Made by a program: the position numbers and the translations under genes. From contig NZ_QKRB01000010.1 of assembly GCF_003233845.1 (NCBI RefSeq), forward strand, positions 124,001 through 188,000: 64,000 bases of DNA, written 5' to 3'. A model generated the notes under the pieces. It was not told the DNA's origin, did no database searches, and saw only the letters and a list, made by a program, of their open reading frames with translations. How positions within the stretch are numbered: position 1 is the stretch's first letter; each line of letters opens with the position of its first letter. Source of the stretch: Paenibacillus sambharensis. GTDB lineage: Bacteria > Bacillota > Bacilli > Paenibacillales > Paenibacillaceae. Below, piece after piece: positions 42,901 through 51,888 of this stretch.

Positions 42901-43830
42901 ATGAGAGCAATAACGATCCATGGATACGGGGGGCCAGATGTACTGGAAGAACAGGAAGTGGCCGTACCAGCTTGTAACGATAATCAAGTCCTTGTTGAAG
43001 TATTCGCGACTTCCGTTAATCCCGTTGACAGTAACATTCGGGCAGGTCGTGTGCAGGAGGTTTTTCCGGTACATAGCTTTCCTCATATTCTAGGACTGGA
43101 TCTTGCAGGTGTGGTTAAGGAAGTGGGAGCAGCAGTCAAATATGTGAAGCAAGGGGACCGGGTGTTCGGCTTGGGGAGCTCAGGAACTTATGCGGAATAT
43201 GTGGTTGCAGAAGAGGTCCAGCTAGCAAAGCTGTCTTCCAACATAACGTTCAATGAAGCGGGTGCTATGCCTGCCGTTGCCCTAACAGCTTGGCATTCAT
43301 TGTTCCGTTATGGGGAGTTGAAGGAAGGCGAACGTGTGTTGATCCATGGCGGGGCAGGCGGTGTCGGGCATATAGCGATTCAAATGGCTAAGTTAACAGG
43401 TGCCCATGTTATCGCAACAGCAAGCTCGAACAATCATGAATTTGTACGCAGCTTAGGTGCGCATGAGGTAATCGATTATACGGCTGTTGACTTCTCAGAA
43501 GCAGTTAGAGACGTGGATATGGTTCTTGACTTCGTTGTTGATCTGGAACAAGAGAGAAACTGCAGAGTATTGAAGAAAGGCGGCAGGGTGGTTTCGATTG
43601 TAACTCCAGCGATTGCAGACATCGCCCGAGCACATGGTGTAGATGGTAAATTTGTAATCGTCGATCCAAAGCGTGAAGAACTGGAACTTATCGAATGTTG
43701 GATGCGGGAACAACAGCTAAAAGTTCACATTAGCGGCGTATTCTCTCTGGATGAGGCAGCTCTCCGCAAGGCGCATGCGCAAATAGAAACAAAGCATACC
43801 AGGGGAAAATTATTAATACAGATTCGGTAA
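42901..43830 (+). CDS. NADP-dependent quinone-oxidoreductase-like MDR enzyme
   Basis: Cytosolic medium-chain reductase of 309 residues without the structural zinc site, like quinone oxidoreductases. N-terminal GroES-like part (VNPVDSNIRAGR, HILGLDLAGVVKEVG), then the Rossmann loop HGGAGGVGHIAIQMAKLTGA and LGAHEVIDY. It should reduce quinones or unsaturated carbonyls with NADPH. ATG preceded by GGGAGGTAAGACAA. It is the likely target of the divergent TetR protein and may respond to an electrophile. Confidence 0.92.
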   Translation: MRAITIHGYGGPDVLEEQEVAVPACNDNQVLVEVFATSVNPVDSNIRAGRVQEVFPVHSFPHILGLDLAGVVKEVGAAVKYVKQGDRVFGLGSSGTYAEYVVAEEVQLAKLSSNITFNEAGAMPAVALTAWHSLFRYGELKEGERVLIHGGAGGVGHIAIQMAKLTGAHVIATASSNNHEFVRSLGAHEVIDYTAVDFSEAVRDVDMVLDFVVDLEQERNCRVLKKGGRVVSIVTPAIADIARAHGVDGKFVIVDPKREELELIECWMREQQLKVHISGVFSLDEAALRKAHAQIETKHTRGKLLIQIR

Positions 43831-44031
43831 TGAAACAAAAGCGTGGCTTGCGGCATCATATACGGCAGCTGCTCCGATTACTGCGCTGCCGCTTGAATAA
43901 TGAATCCAGCATAAGTACATCCAACCTGATGACGGGAGCCCTAATTACAGTTTCCGGGACAAGCAAACAGGCCGGTCTCTTACCGTGCTCATAGAGTAGA
44001 TAGAATTCTATAGCACTGGAGGAGATGAAGG

Positions 44032-45213
44032 ATGTGGTTGTTAGCGGCCGGAATTGCGCTCGCCGCGCTGGCAGTTGGTCTGCTATACCGGTATTTGGAT
44101 TGGAAGGCGGATCGGAGATGGGCGCCACATGAACCCGGTCAGGTAATCGTCTCGTTCGAGGATGGGGTAACGGATGATGAGCGGGAGCGGATGATCCGGA
44201 TGGCAGGCTGTACCGTAATGGACTCCAATGTCCATCTTGGCACCTATACACTCAAGTCAAGCCGGAAGATGAGAAAGGTGCTCGAGCATTTCAACAGCAT
44301 GCAGGGCATTCATTATGCGGAGCCTAACTTCTTGTATCAAGCAACTCTTATGCCGGATGATCCATTCTTCCCCGAGTATCAATATGGACCGCAGGTTATT
44401 CAGGCTCCGGAAGCCTGGAATGTAACGGTCAGCAGACCTGAAGTTGTGATCGCCATACTTGATACAGGCGTGCAGGCAGGGCATCCAGACCTGGCTCCCA
44501 AGCTTGCAGCGGGATACAACTTTGTAGAAAACAACGATATGCCAACCGACCGTAACGGCCATGGTACACATGTTGCCGGCATAGCAGCAGCAGCGACTGA
44601 TAATGGCCTCGGCATCGCAGGAATTGCACCCGCTACCCGATTGCTGCCTGTTAAGGTGCTCGGCGATAATGGCACAGGAAATCTTAATCAGGTCGCTAAC
44701 GGCATCGTCTATGCGGTGAACCGCGGGGCGCAGATTATCAACTTGAGCCTGGGATCTTCGGCTTCGGCTGTAACTCTGCAAAATGCAGTCCGTTTCGCTG
44801 CGGACCGTGGGGTCCTTCTGGTTGGGGCTGCAGGCAACAATGGTGTATCCGTTCCAAACTACCCGGCAGCCTATGCCGAAGTGCTGGCGGTCGCTTCCAC
44901 GACGGAGCAGGATGTCCGCTCTTCCTTCTCGAACTACGGGCTGTGGGTGGATGTGGCCGCGCCGGGAGATCGCATTCTCTCCACCTACCTGGGCGGCAAC
45001 TATGCTTACCTGAGCGGAACCTCTATGGCTGCTCCCCATGTGTCTGGCGTGGCTGCGCTGCTTGTTGCACAGGGAAGGAATCAGGCGCAGGCCAGGGCGG
45101 CAATCCAGCAGACAGCCGATCCGGTTCCTGGGACCGGGGAATGGTGGGTCTACGGCCGGGTAAATGCTGCACGTGCCGTTCGTTTCCAAGCTGCTGAAGC
45201 GCAGAAGGAATAA
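44032..45213 (+). CDS. Subtilisin-like serine protease (S8), thermitase type
   Basis: Protease of 393 residues, probably membrane-anchored by an N-terminal helix (WLLAAGIALAALAVGLLYRY) without a clear cleavage site. A short I9-like propeptide region (about 36-100) precedes the catalytic domain: D144 (AILDTGV), H177 (RNGHGTHVAG) and S331 (GTSMAAPH), with an oxyanion region (VGAAGNNG). The layout DDPFFPEYQYGPQVIQAPEA matches thermitase-like enzymes. ATG preceded by GGAGGAGATGAAGG. Single gene with its own terminator. Confidence 0.94.
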   Translation: MWLLAAGIALAALAVGLLYRYLDWKADRRWAPHEPGQVIVSFEDGVTDDERERMIRMAGCTVMDSNVHLGTYTLKSSRKMRKVLEHFNSMQGIHYAEPNFLYQATLMPDDPFFPEYQYGPQVIQAPEAWNVTVSRPEVVIAILDTGVQAGHPDLAPKLAAGYNFVENNDMPTDRNGHGTHVAGIAAAATDNGLGIAGIAPATRLLPVKVLGDNGTGNLNQVANGIVYAVNRGAQIINLSLGSSASAVTLQNAVRFAADRGVLLVGAAGNNGVSVPNYPAAYAEVLAVASTTEQDVRSSFSNYGLWVDVAAPGDRILSTYLGGNYAYLSGTSMAAPHVSGVAALLVAQGRNQAQARAAIQQTADPVPGTGEWWVYGRVNAARAVRFQAAEAQKE

Positions 45214-45228
45214 CAGGCCGCTCAAACA

Positions 45229-45266
45229 GAAGAGCCTTCCGCTTGTACGGGAGGCTCTTCCTGATT
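45229..45266 (+). terminator. Terminator between the protease and SDR genes
   Basis: GAAGAGCCTTCC at 45229-45240 pairs with GGGAGGCTCTTC at 45249-45260 (G-T allowed); CTGATTTTTT follows. The two genes converge here. Confidence 0.85.
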
Positions 45267-45268
45267 TT

Positions 45269-45988
45269 TTACTGCGGATTGGTGGTCCATATGCCAGCGG
45301 CCTTGACAAATACACGCTGAGGCAGCTTCAGGGCTGCCGTAATAAGCTCAGCCATGTCCTCCGGCTGCATCATCCGGTCTTCTTCACCGATCTTCAGCCC
45401 GGCATTGACGGCCAGCGGCGTGTTAACCGTGCTTGGCGTGAGGGCAGTGACCCTGATATTGAACTTGCGCACTTCCTGCATCAGGGACTCGGTCAGACCC
45501 ATCACTGCGAACTTGGATGCGCAGTAAGCTGAGCCGGTTGCAAAACCGCGCTCGCCCGCTGTAGAGGCGATGTTAATAATGCTGCCTTCGTTCTGGCTGA
45601 TCATAGTCGGCAGGGCAGCGCGGGTTACATAGTAGGTTCCCATCAGATTAACCTGGATAATGCGCTCCCAGGTAGCCGGGTCCATATCGAGCAGGGTGGC
45701 AAACTCAGCAATGCCTGCATTGTTAATCAGAATGTCCACCGATTTCAGCGAATTAATTAACTGCCCGACGGCAGCTGCCGCCTCGTCCTGGCTTGCTATG
45801 TCGGCGATGGCAGTATGAACCTGTACATCATGCTTGCCGGTAATCTCATCCTTAAGCTGCGTGAGGTCGGACTCACTTCTGGCCATCAGGCCCAAATGAA
45901 CGCCTTCGGCTGCCAGGGCAAGCGCGGTGGCCCGGCCGATCCCTTTTCCTGCTCCTGTGATAATGGCAGTTTTCCCCTGCAGTGTCAT
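45269..45988 (-). CDS. Short-chain dehydrogenase/reductase, FabG-like
   Basis: Cytosolic NAD(P)-dependent oxidoreductase of 239 residues. Dinucleotide motif TGAGKGIG, NNAG in the central strand, catalytic Ser (INIASTAGERG) and YxxxK (AYCASKFAVMG). It is closest in pattern to 3-ketoacyl-ACP-reductase-like enzymes of unknown substrate; no fatty-acid genes are adjacent, so it is probably not the housekeeping FabG. ATG preceded by AAGGAGTGATGGAGA. Confidence 0.92.
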   Translation of the reverse strand: MTLQGKTAIITGAGKGIGRATALALAAEGVHLGLMARSESDLTQLKDEITGKHDVQVHTAIADIASQDEAAAAVGQLINSLKSVDILINNAGIAEFATLLDMDPATWERIIQVNLMGTYYVTRAALPTMISQNEGSIINIASTAGERGFATGSAYCASKFAVMGLTESLMQEVRKFNIRVTALTPSTVNTPLAVNAGLKIGEEDRMMQPEDMAELITAALKLPQRVFVKAAGIWTTNPQ

Positions 45989-46125
45989 TCTCCATCACTC
46001 CTTCTGGTATCAATAAGCTTCATACAGTATGTAAGTCGTTCTACTCGTGGCCGGCTTAAGGGCCGGAACACTCTTTATTATAGAAGATCTGGAGAGTGGG
46101 GACAAACTGCCGCTCTGAAGCAGCT

Positions 46126-46482
46126 CTAGGTAGAGATAAAGCCGCCGCCATTGACATGGAGGGTCTCGCCGGTGACATAGCGGGAATCATCACTTGCCAG
46201 ATAGACATAGGCGGGAGCTAGCTCAAATGGCTGCCCGGCACGCTTCATCGGAGTATCGGTGCCGAAGACAGCAACGCGTTCAGCCTCAAAGCTGGCAGGG
46301 ATCAGTGGAGTCCAGATAGGTCCGGGAGAGACGGTATTAACGCGAATCCCCTGTTCTACGAGGGACAGGGCAAGAGAACGGGTGAAGGAGGAAATGGCAC
46401 CCTTGGTGGCGGAATAATCAATCAGATTCTTCTCACCGCGGTAGGCAGTAATGGAGCTCGTATTAATGATTGAACTCCCGGC
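46126..46482 (-). pseudogene. Truncated short-chain dehydrogenase (C-terminal fragment)
   Basis: On the minus strand an open frame of about 118 codons without a start reads GSSIINTSSITAYRGEKNL, then IDYSATKGAI with the catalytic YxxxK, NTVSPGPIWTPLIP, DTPMKRAGQP and TGETLHVNGGGF, ending in TAG at 46126-46128. This is the C-terminal half of a B. subtilis YhdF/YhxC-type SDR. The homology stops abruptly at 46482, and an in-frame TAG lies directly upstream (46483-46485). The Rossmann half (about 170 residues with the TGxxxGIG loop) is absent, so this is a 5'-deleted remnant. Confidence 0.85.
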
Positions 46483-46721
46483 CTAAGCCATACACCTCCA
46501 TCAGTTGAGACTCACCCCTGCATTATATTTATGAACTGCTGATACTATGCCTGCTGCATAAACGCGGCAACTAGGGAAATTGTGATGGAAGTGTGACATA
46601 AACCCATGACGGACCCATGCCTGTATGCTATAATCTCCATTACTGGACGGGATCAGTCAGACAGTAGTAACGGCGGCAAGCTGAATAAGAGCCCTGGGGG
46701 CTCTGGTCGGGGAGGTATGCT

Positions 46722-47390
46722 GTGAAGCGTTTGATGTATCGGGCGGCCTATGAATCGGCAGATGAAGCATATGTTATGGAAGCGGTTACCATAGGAGGGG
46801 CGGGGCAAGCGATGCCGCTAGTGGACAGCGGCATTCTCATGACCGTCGCGATTTACCGGTGGAATAACCAGTTATTTCTTTATTGCGAATGTGTACAAGA
46901 GCGAATAGAGCCGGATGAATTGTTCCCGGAGCTTGCGCCATGGCTGAAGATATGGCCTGGCGGCGGTTCAGACCGGCGGTGGGTTCCAATGGCGGATGTC
47001 TTTCACTTCAACGAGCCGGCCGGGCCGGAGCATTGGAGGCGCCGGGCTCCGGTTGAACGCCGGGTGGGACGAATCGCCCACTTGAAGCCGGAGATGATCG
47101 CAAGTTACATCTACTATCATTACCAGCTGCAGGAGGAGAGGGCGTTCTCTGGCGGGAAGTATGAGATTATCGGCATTCATGAGAACGTGCTGTTCGGGTA
47201 TCAGGAGTTTCCGCAGGTCGTGGAGGAACCGGTACTGCCGCCAAAGCTGCATACGAAGGGCACACCGCCTAACTGGGAGGATGCGAGAATGGATCTTCAT
47301 TTCCAGCCTTGGCCGGATGGTCATCTATATTTTAAGCCAATTGAGAGTTTGTTTGCCTATTATAACGAAGGAGAGGGGAATGCGAGATGA
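46722..47390 (+). CDS. Hypothetical protein (222 aa) coupled to a TIM-barrel isomerase
   Basis: I do not recognise a domain in this 222-residue cytosolic protein. It is rich in aromatics (IYRWNNQLFLYCECV, YIYYHYQLQEERAF) and in tryptophan and proline near the C-terminus (GTPPNWEDARMDLHFQPWPD). GTG start after GGGGAGGTATGCT. Its stop overlaps the start of the isomerase-like gene by four bases (ATGA), so the two products are probably used together, perhaps in carbohydrate metabolism. Confidence 0.75.
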   Translation: MKRLMYRAAYESADEAYVMEAVTIGGAGQAMPLVDSGILMTVAIYRWNNQLFLYCECVQERIEPDELFPELAPWLKIWPGGGSDRRWVPMADVFHFNEPAGPEHWRRRAPVERRVGRIAHLKPEMIASYIYYHYQLQEERAFSGGKYEIIGIHENVLFGYQEFPQVVEEPVLPPKLHTKGTPPNWEDARMDLHFQPWPDGHLYFKPIESLFAYYNEGEGNAR

Positions 47391-48235
47391 CAGTTGGTGT
47401 ACTGGCTCACTTGTTCGGTGCCATGCCCTATGAACAGATTGCGCCGAAGGTGGCATCCTTCGGATTCCGTCATGTACAGCTGGCTCTGTGGAAGGCCGTC
47501 AGCGATATCGATTTCAGCAAGCCGGGTGCGTTGAGCCCGGGACTGGCCCAGGCAATCGGGGAGTCCTTCCATAAGCACGGCGTATCGATATCGGTGCTGG
47601 GTTGTTACCTGCATCTCTTCGACAGACGCGAAGAGCAGCGCAGGGAGAATATTGAACGGTTCAAGGAGCTGCTGCGCTATGCACGATTCTTCGGAGCGCC
47701 GATTGTAGCTGCCGAGACGGGCACTTACCCGCCTGGAACCTACACGGACGAGGATTGGAGCGTCATGCGGAGCACGCTGGAGGAGCTGGCCGAGGAGGCG
47801 GAAAAATGGGGCGTGTTCGTCGGCATGGAAGCAGCGAACGGTCACTTGATCGGTACAGCCAAGGAGCTGGACCGGATGCTGCGCGAGGTTCCTTCACCGA
47901 ATATTGGTGTTGTGCTGGACCCCGGAAACCTGCTTCATGAAGGCAACATAGACAGCCAGGATAAGGTTATCGAGGAGGCCTTCAGCCTGCTTGGCGGGCG
48001 GGTCATCGCCTGCCATGCGAAGGACCGCATACAAGAACCGGACGGTACGGTTATTACCGCAGCGCCCGGCTATGGAAAGATGAATTATAAGCTTTATATG
48101 GAACTGCTGGAGCAAATGAAACCGCATGTCCATATCATTATGGAGGAAGCGAAGCCTGAACAGATGCCACAGTCCAAGAGCTATATTGAGACGATCAGAA
48201 GACAGGCCGCTGAGAAGGCGGCTCTGCTGCGCTAA
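47387..48235 (+). CDS. Sugar phosphate isomerase/epimerase (xylose-isomerase-like TIM barrel)
   Basis: Cytosolic TIM-barrel protein of 282 residues of the AP-endonuclease-2/xylose-isomerase-like superfamily. Barrel strands and metal-ligand regions are visible: FGFRHVQLALWK, APIVAAETGTYPPG, VFVGMEAANGHL, NIGVVLDPGNLLHEGN, VIACHAKDRI and VHIIMEEAKPEQ. Epimerisation or isomerisation of a sugar or inositol derivative is expected; substrate unknown. Translationally coupled to the preceding hypothetical gene. Confidence 0.88.
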   Translation: MTVGVLAHLFGAMPYEQIAPKVASFGFRHVQLALWKAVSDIDFSKPGALSPGLAQAIGESFHKHGVSISVLGCYLHLFDRREEQRRENIERFKELLRYARFFGAPIVAAETGTYPPGTYTDEDWSVMRSTLEELAEEAEKWGVFVGMEAANGHLIGTAKELDRMLREVPSPNIGVVLDPGNLLHEGNIDSQDKVIEEAFSLLGGRVIACHAKDRIQEPDGTVITAAPGYGKMNYKLYMELLEQMKPHVHIIMEEAKPEQMPQSKSYIETIRRQAAEKAALLR

Positions 48236-48270
48236 AAAGTTCGCGCCGCTGCCCGGCTTGCGACCGGTTG

Positions 48271-48582
48271 TTACCGGATCTCGAACACTTGATGCAGCCT
48301 GGTAAGCTCGAACAGATTTTTGATTTCGCCGGTCAGGCCGGTCAGCCGAAGGCTGCCGTCCACGCCGGCGACTTTTTTGTTCAGTGAGATCAATACGCCA
48401 AGCCCTGCCGAATCCATATAGGTAAGGCGGGACAAGTCAAGCTCGATATAGATAAGGCCGGCATCAAGCTTCTCAAGCATTAGTCTGCGGAAATCCGCTG
48501 CCTGCTCAGCGTACATTCTGCCGGCAGCGGAGACCTTAATCGTGCGCTCGGGCGCATTCGTGCTGTAGTCGATTTCAAGCAT
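48271..48582 (-). CDS. STAS-domain anti-sigma-factor antagonist
   Basis: Cytosolic STAS protein of 103 residues, SpoIIAA/RsbV-like. The conserved serine S58 lies in LTYMDSAGLGVLISL, the phosphorylation site in this family. Such proteins bind an anti-sigma factor and free the sigma factor, or take part in other switch modules. No kinase, phosphatase or sigma factor gene is adjacent; the next gene upstream on the same strand is a chemoreceptor. ATG preceded by AGGAGGTAACACC. Confidence 0.9.
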   Translation of the reverse strand: MLEIDYSTNAPERTIKVSAAGRMYAEQAADFRRLMLEKLDAGLIYIELDLSRLTYMDSAGLGVLISLNKKVAGVDGSLRLTGLTGEIKNLFELTRLHQVFEIR

Positions 48583-48642
48583 GGTGTTACCTCCTGGAGG
48601 GTTAGGGATAATGAATCATAACCGATGAATTCCGGATGCTGC

Positions 48643-50184
48643 TTAAGCTGATTCTGTCATACGTTTAACCTTGGCGTCCACTTCGGATGCCAGAGCTGTA
48701 ATATGCTCAGAGCCCTGAACGATGCCCTGTATACTGCTGCCCACGCTTGTAATCAAGCTGCGAACGGACTCCGCATTGCTGGCTGTCTGCTCAATCGTGC
48801 CTGTTACGTCGCTGATGAGACCAACGATTTTCTCAGAGGAGGCGAACTCCTCTGAGGTGACAAGAGTAATCTCCGATACATGATGCGCGCTCTTCTGGAC
48901 AGCACTGGAGATGTGCTCAAGCGCTTCCCCGGATTGCTCAATGGAGGCATAACCCAGGTCGATCTCCCGGCGGCTGGTACGGGTAGCCGTGACAACATCC
49001 TCAACACAAGAGACAATCTTCTCGATTAGCAGGCCGACCTCCTGGGTTTGGCCGTTCGCCTGTTCGGCCAGCTTGCGGATTTCGTCAGCGACGACCGCAA
49101 AGCCGCGGCCCACTTCACCCGCCCGGGCAGCTTCGATGGAAGCATTGAGAGCAAGCAAATTGGTCTGCGATGCAATCCCCTGGATACCGGTTGTGATTTG
49201 GCCGATCTGGGCGGAGTAGTCACTCAGACGTAGGACATGGCCATCCATGGTTTCGGTATGCTGGCGGATCGAGGACATCCGGCTGACGGTTTCCGAGATA
49301 TGGGCTCTGCCGAGCTCGGTTGCTTCAAGGGTTTCCTGGGAAAGCTGGCTGGCCGCCTCCGCCTTCACCTTGGCAATCTGGATTAATGATGACAGCTCAA
49401 GAAGGACCTGGGAGGTATCGATAGCCGCACGCGTGCCATCCTGTGAATCCTGCTTTACCTGATTGATATTGTCTTCAACAGTCGTGTAAGCATTGCGAAT
49501 TTGAGCGATGGACTCGGACATATGGGAGGAAGAAGCGGCAACGTTGGACATGGAGTCATAGACCTCGGTCTTAAGGCGGCTGAGGAGCTCCAGGGTATAC
49601 GCTTGCTTGGCTTCTTCCATCTTCTGCTTGATTCGTCTGCTGGAGACAACCTGCCAGGCGGTAGCGCCTGACGTGAGTACCAGGAAGATGGCGTGCATCA
49701 GTACCATGGTAAACGAATATTCCGTCGTGCCGAAGACCAGTTCGGGAATCAGCAGCCATCCTGCCAGATGCTGCAGGGCAAACAGCAGAGTCATCGTGAT
49801 AATGAGTGAAAGCTTCTCGTAATAAGCGAGCATAGCCACAACCATGAAGATGGAGAAGTGGAATTCAACTCTTCCGCCAGAACCGGCGATGATTGACATG
49901 CTGCCCATCGTCAGCGCCAATGTTATCAGATGAGGGATGAAGGGATGATCCCCCTGCAGCCGGTAGCAGACAAGCGCCGCAATATACAGGATGATGGGGA
50001 TGGCAAGAAGGACGTGGAGCGAGAACGAGAATTCGCTGGCAATATCCGTGCTTGCGACGGAATGGGCCATATGCCCGCCCTCTTGGAAAAGATGAAGACC
50101 GCGCCCCAGCCAGTGAGCAAGCACAGAGAGAATAAGGACGATAGCCGACATCCAAAGCATAAGCTGATTTTTTTTAATGCTCAT
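48643..50184 (-). CDS. Chemoreceptor with a six-helix membrane sensor
   Basis: Methyl-accepting chemotaxis-type protein of 513 residues without an extracellular ligand domain or HAMP. About six membrane helices fill residues 8-185, with histidines near their ends ([30 protein letters not shown]). This histidine-bearing membrane module also occurs in some kinases and diguanylate cyclases and suggests sensing within the membrane. The signalling tip is [20 protein letters not shown] then [19 protein letters not shown] preceded by TTAGGAGGCTTCCCAG. Downstream lies the STAS gene. Confidence 0.92.
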   Translation of the reverse strand: MSIKKNQLMLWMSAIVLILSVLAHWLGRGLHLFQEGGHMAHSVASTDIASEFSFSLHVLLAIPIILYIAALVCYRLQGDHPFIPHLITLALTMGSMSIIAGSGGRVEFHFSIFMVVAMLAYYEKLSLIITMTLLFALQHLAGWLLIPELVFGTTEYSFTMVLMHAIFLVLTSGATAWQVVSSRRIKQKMEEAKQAYTLELLSRLKTEVYDSMSNVAASSSHMSESIAQIRNAYTTVEDNINQVKQDSQDGTRAAIDTSQVLLELSSLIQIAKVKAEAASQLSQETLEATELGRAHISETVSRMSSIRQHTETMDGHVLRLSDYSAQIGQITTGIQGIASQTNLLALNASIEAARAGEVGRGFAVVADEIRKLAEQANGQTQEVGLLIEKIVSCVEDVVTATRTSRREIDLGYASIEQSGEALEHISSAVQKSAHHVSEITLVTSEEFASSEKIVGLISDVTGTIEQTASNAESVRSLITSVGSSIQGIVQGSEHITALASEVDAKVKRMTESA

Positions 50185-50344
50185 CTGGGAAGCCTCCTAA
50201 GTATAGTGAACGTAATTGTTCGACATATTATGACACAATCCTTCTGATTTTCTAAACGAAACAGAAATCTAACAATTTACCCATCTAAGGAATTGACAAT
50301 TAAGCGCTGAACAGTATAATGGGATGAGAAATGGGGGAGATGTG

Positions 50345-50719
50345 ATGAAGACTAAGGGCATGATGGAGGCCGAGGTCAGCAGAGCATTAACCCAGTGGGA
50401 ACGTGATTTCCTGGGCAGGGGTTCAGTTGATGTCAAGACAGACATCGTACGCAATATGATTGTGGTCATGCTGAAGGGTGTGCTCACTCCTGCTGAGAAG
50501 CTGCTTGCAGCGGAGAAGGATGGCATGCTGTCCGTTAAACGCAACCGTTCCGAGCTGGTGGAGACGGGGGCGGGCCAGCTGTATCAATTGATTGGAGATT
50601 TGACGGGCAAGCAAGTGGTGTCGTTCTTCACCGATATATCAACTCGTTCAGGCGAGCGGGTTATGGTGTTTATGCTGGACGGCAATCTGGAGAACGAATT
50701 AATGACGAAGAAGGCTTAG
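50345..50719 (+). CDS. DUF2294 (MpsC-like) protein
   Basis: Cytosolic protein of 124 residues of the DUF2294 family, listed in family databases as MpsC-like (Na+-translocating system), though its function is unproven. Typical parts: EAEVSRALTQWERDFLGRGS, VDVKTDIVRNMIVVMLKGVLTPAEK and the C-terminal TDISTRSGERVMVFMLD. ATG 50345 follows GGGGGAGATGT; an earlier in-frame ATG at 50324 has no ribosome site. It is upstream of an SbtA-type bicarbonate transporter, separated by a terminator. Confidence 0.85.
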   Translation: MKTKGMMEAEVSRALTQWERDFLGRGSVDVKTDIVRNMIVVMLKGVLTPAEKLLAAEKDGMLSVKRNRSELVETGAGQLYQLIGDLTGKQVVSFFTDISTRSGERVMVFMLDGNLENELMTKKA

Positions 50720-50761
50720 GCGGAGATCATCGGAGCACCGGTATACGGTGGGCTTGAAGAT

Positions 50762-50821
50762 AACCGGTAAATATTCGGCAGGCGCTTATCGGAGCGAAGC
50801 CGGACGTTTGCCGGTTTTTTT
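50762..50821 (+). terminator. Nested terminator after the MpsC-like gene
   Basis: AACCGG at 50762-50767 pairs with CCGGTT at 50811-50816, enclosing TCGGC/GCCGG and CGCT/AGCG; T7 ends at 50821. Confidence 0.85.
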
Positions 50822-50871
50822 GTGCGCAGATATGCCCGTATGAACACATACAACGAAGGAGGAGTTTTACG

Positions 50872-51888
50872 ATGTGGGAAATTGTACTGAGCAACATGGG
50901 ATCGCCAGCGGTTCTGTTCTTCGGGCTTGGCATGCTGGCGGTGCTGATTAAATCGGATTTGAAAATTCCGGGAGGGCTCACCGAGACGCTGAGCATCTAT
51001 CTGCTAATCGCGATCGGGCTCAAGGGGGGGATCGAGCTATCGAACTACCCGCTGTCCGTGCTCGTTAAGCCGCTTTGGGCAGGGATTCTGCTTGGCAGCA
51101 TCATCCCTTTAATCATTCTGGGTGTGCTGCGTAAAGCGTTCAAGCTAGATATCTATCATTCTGCCGCGCTGGCGGCCACCTATGGATCGGTGAGCGTGGT
51201 CACATTCGGGGCAGCGGTTGATTTTCTGGAGAAATCGGGAATTGAATATGCGAGCTATATGAGTGCTATCATGGCGGTGATGGAAATACCGGCACTGCTG
51301 GTCTCTATCGTCATGCTGCGCGTTATGAAGGACAAGGGGGCGGCGAAGCAAGTGACTGCCGTTACGGCCTATTCCTCCATCGTGCCCATTCCATCTAATA
51401 AATTCAGCTGGGAGCCGATCAAGGAATGCCTGACCGGGAAGAGTGTCATCCTGCTCCTAGGCAGCCTGATTGTCGGCCTTATCGGCGGCCAGGAAGCTGT
51501 GCCGGTTGTGAAGCCGCTCTTCATCGATCTGTACCGCGGGTTTCTGCTGATTTTCCTGCTTAGTATGGGCATCGTCTGCGGACAGCAGCTGCATAAGATG
51601 AAGATCGGCGTCAAGCTGATCGGCTTTGCGCTTATCATGCCGCTGTTCAACGGTCTTCTGGGCATTCTGATCGGCCAAGCGGCAGGCTTGTCCATGGGCA
51701 GCGCAGCCCTGATGGGCGTGCTGGCTGCCAGCGCCTCATACATCGCTGCTCCGGCAGCCTTGAAGTCCTCTGTGCCCGAGGCCAGCCCTACCGTCTATCT
51801 CGGATTGGCACTCGGTATTACGTTTCCGCTAAATCTCGCGCTTGGGATCCCTGTCTATACGGCCATGGCGCAGTGGCTTTACAGCTGA
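50872..51888 (+). CDS. SbtA-family sodium-dependent bicarbonate transporter
   Basis: Membrane protein of 338 residues, DUF897/SbtA family, with about ten helices in two inverted halves. Hallmarks: LFFGLGMLAVLIKSDLKIP, YLLIAIGLKGGIELS, ATYGSVSVVTFGAAVDFLE in the first half and GVLAASASYIAAPAAL in the second. Cyanobacterial SbtA takes up bicarbonate with Na+; members in heterotrophs likely feed carboxylases. No SbtB (PII-like) gene follows, unlike in cyanobacteria. ATG preceded by AAGGAGGAGTTTTACG. Its stop overlaps the stop of the convergent catalase gene by ten bases. Confidence 0.9.
   Translation: MWEIVLSNMGSPAVLFFGLGMLAVLIKSDLKIPGGLTETLSIYLLIAIGLKGGIELSNYPLSVLVKPLWAGILLGSIIPLIILGVLRKAFKLDIYHSAALAATYGSVSVVTFGAAVDFLEKSGIEYASYMSAIMAVMEIPALLVSIVMLRVMKDKGAAKQVTAVTAYSSIVPIPSNKFSWEPIKECLTGKSVILLLGSLIVGLIGGQEAVPVVKPLFIDLYRGFLLIFLLSMGIVCGQQLHKMKIGVKLIGFALIMPLFNGLLGILIGQAAGLSMGSAALMGVLAASASYIAAPAALKSSVPEASPTVYLGLALGITFPLNLALGIPVYTAMAQWLYS

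Noticed and set aside
43830-43905. Short basic peptide frame after the oxidoreductase gene
   Set aside because: No ribosome site; the ATG only overlaps the end of the upstream gene.
46486-46721. Search for the missing N-terminal half of the SDR pseudogene
   Set aside because: No frame upstream shows the TGxxxGIG loop or other SDR strands, so a simple frameshift does not explain the fragment.
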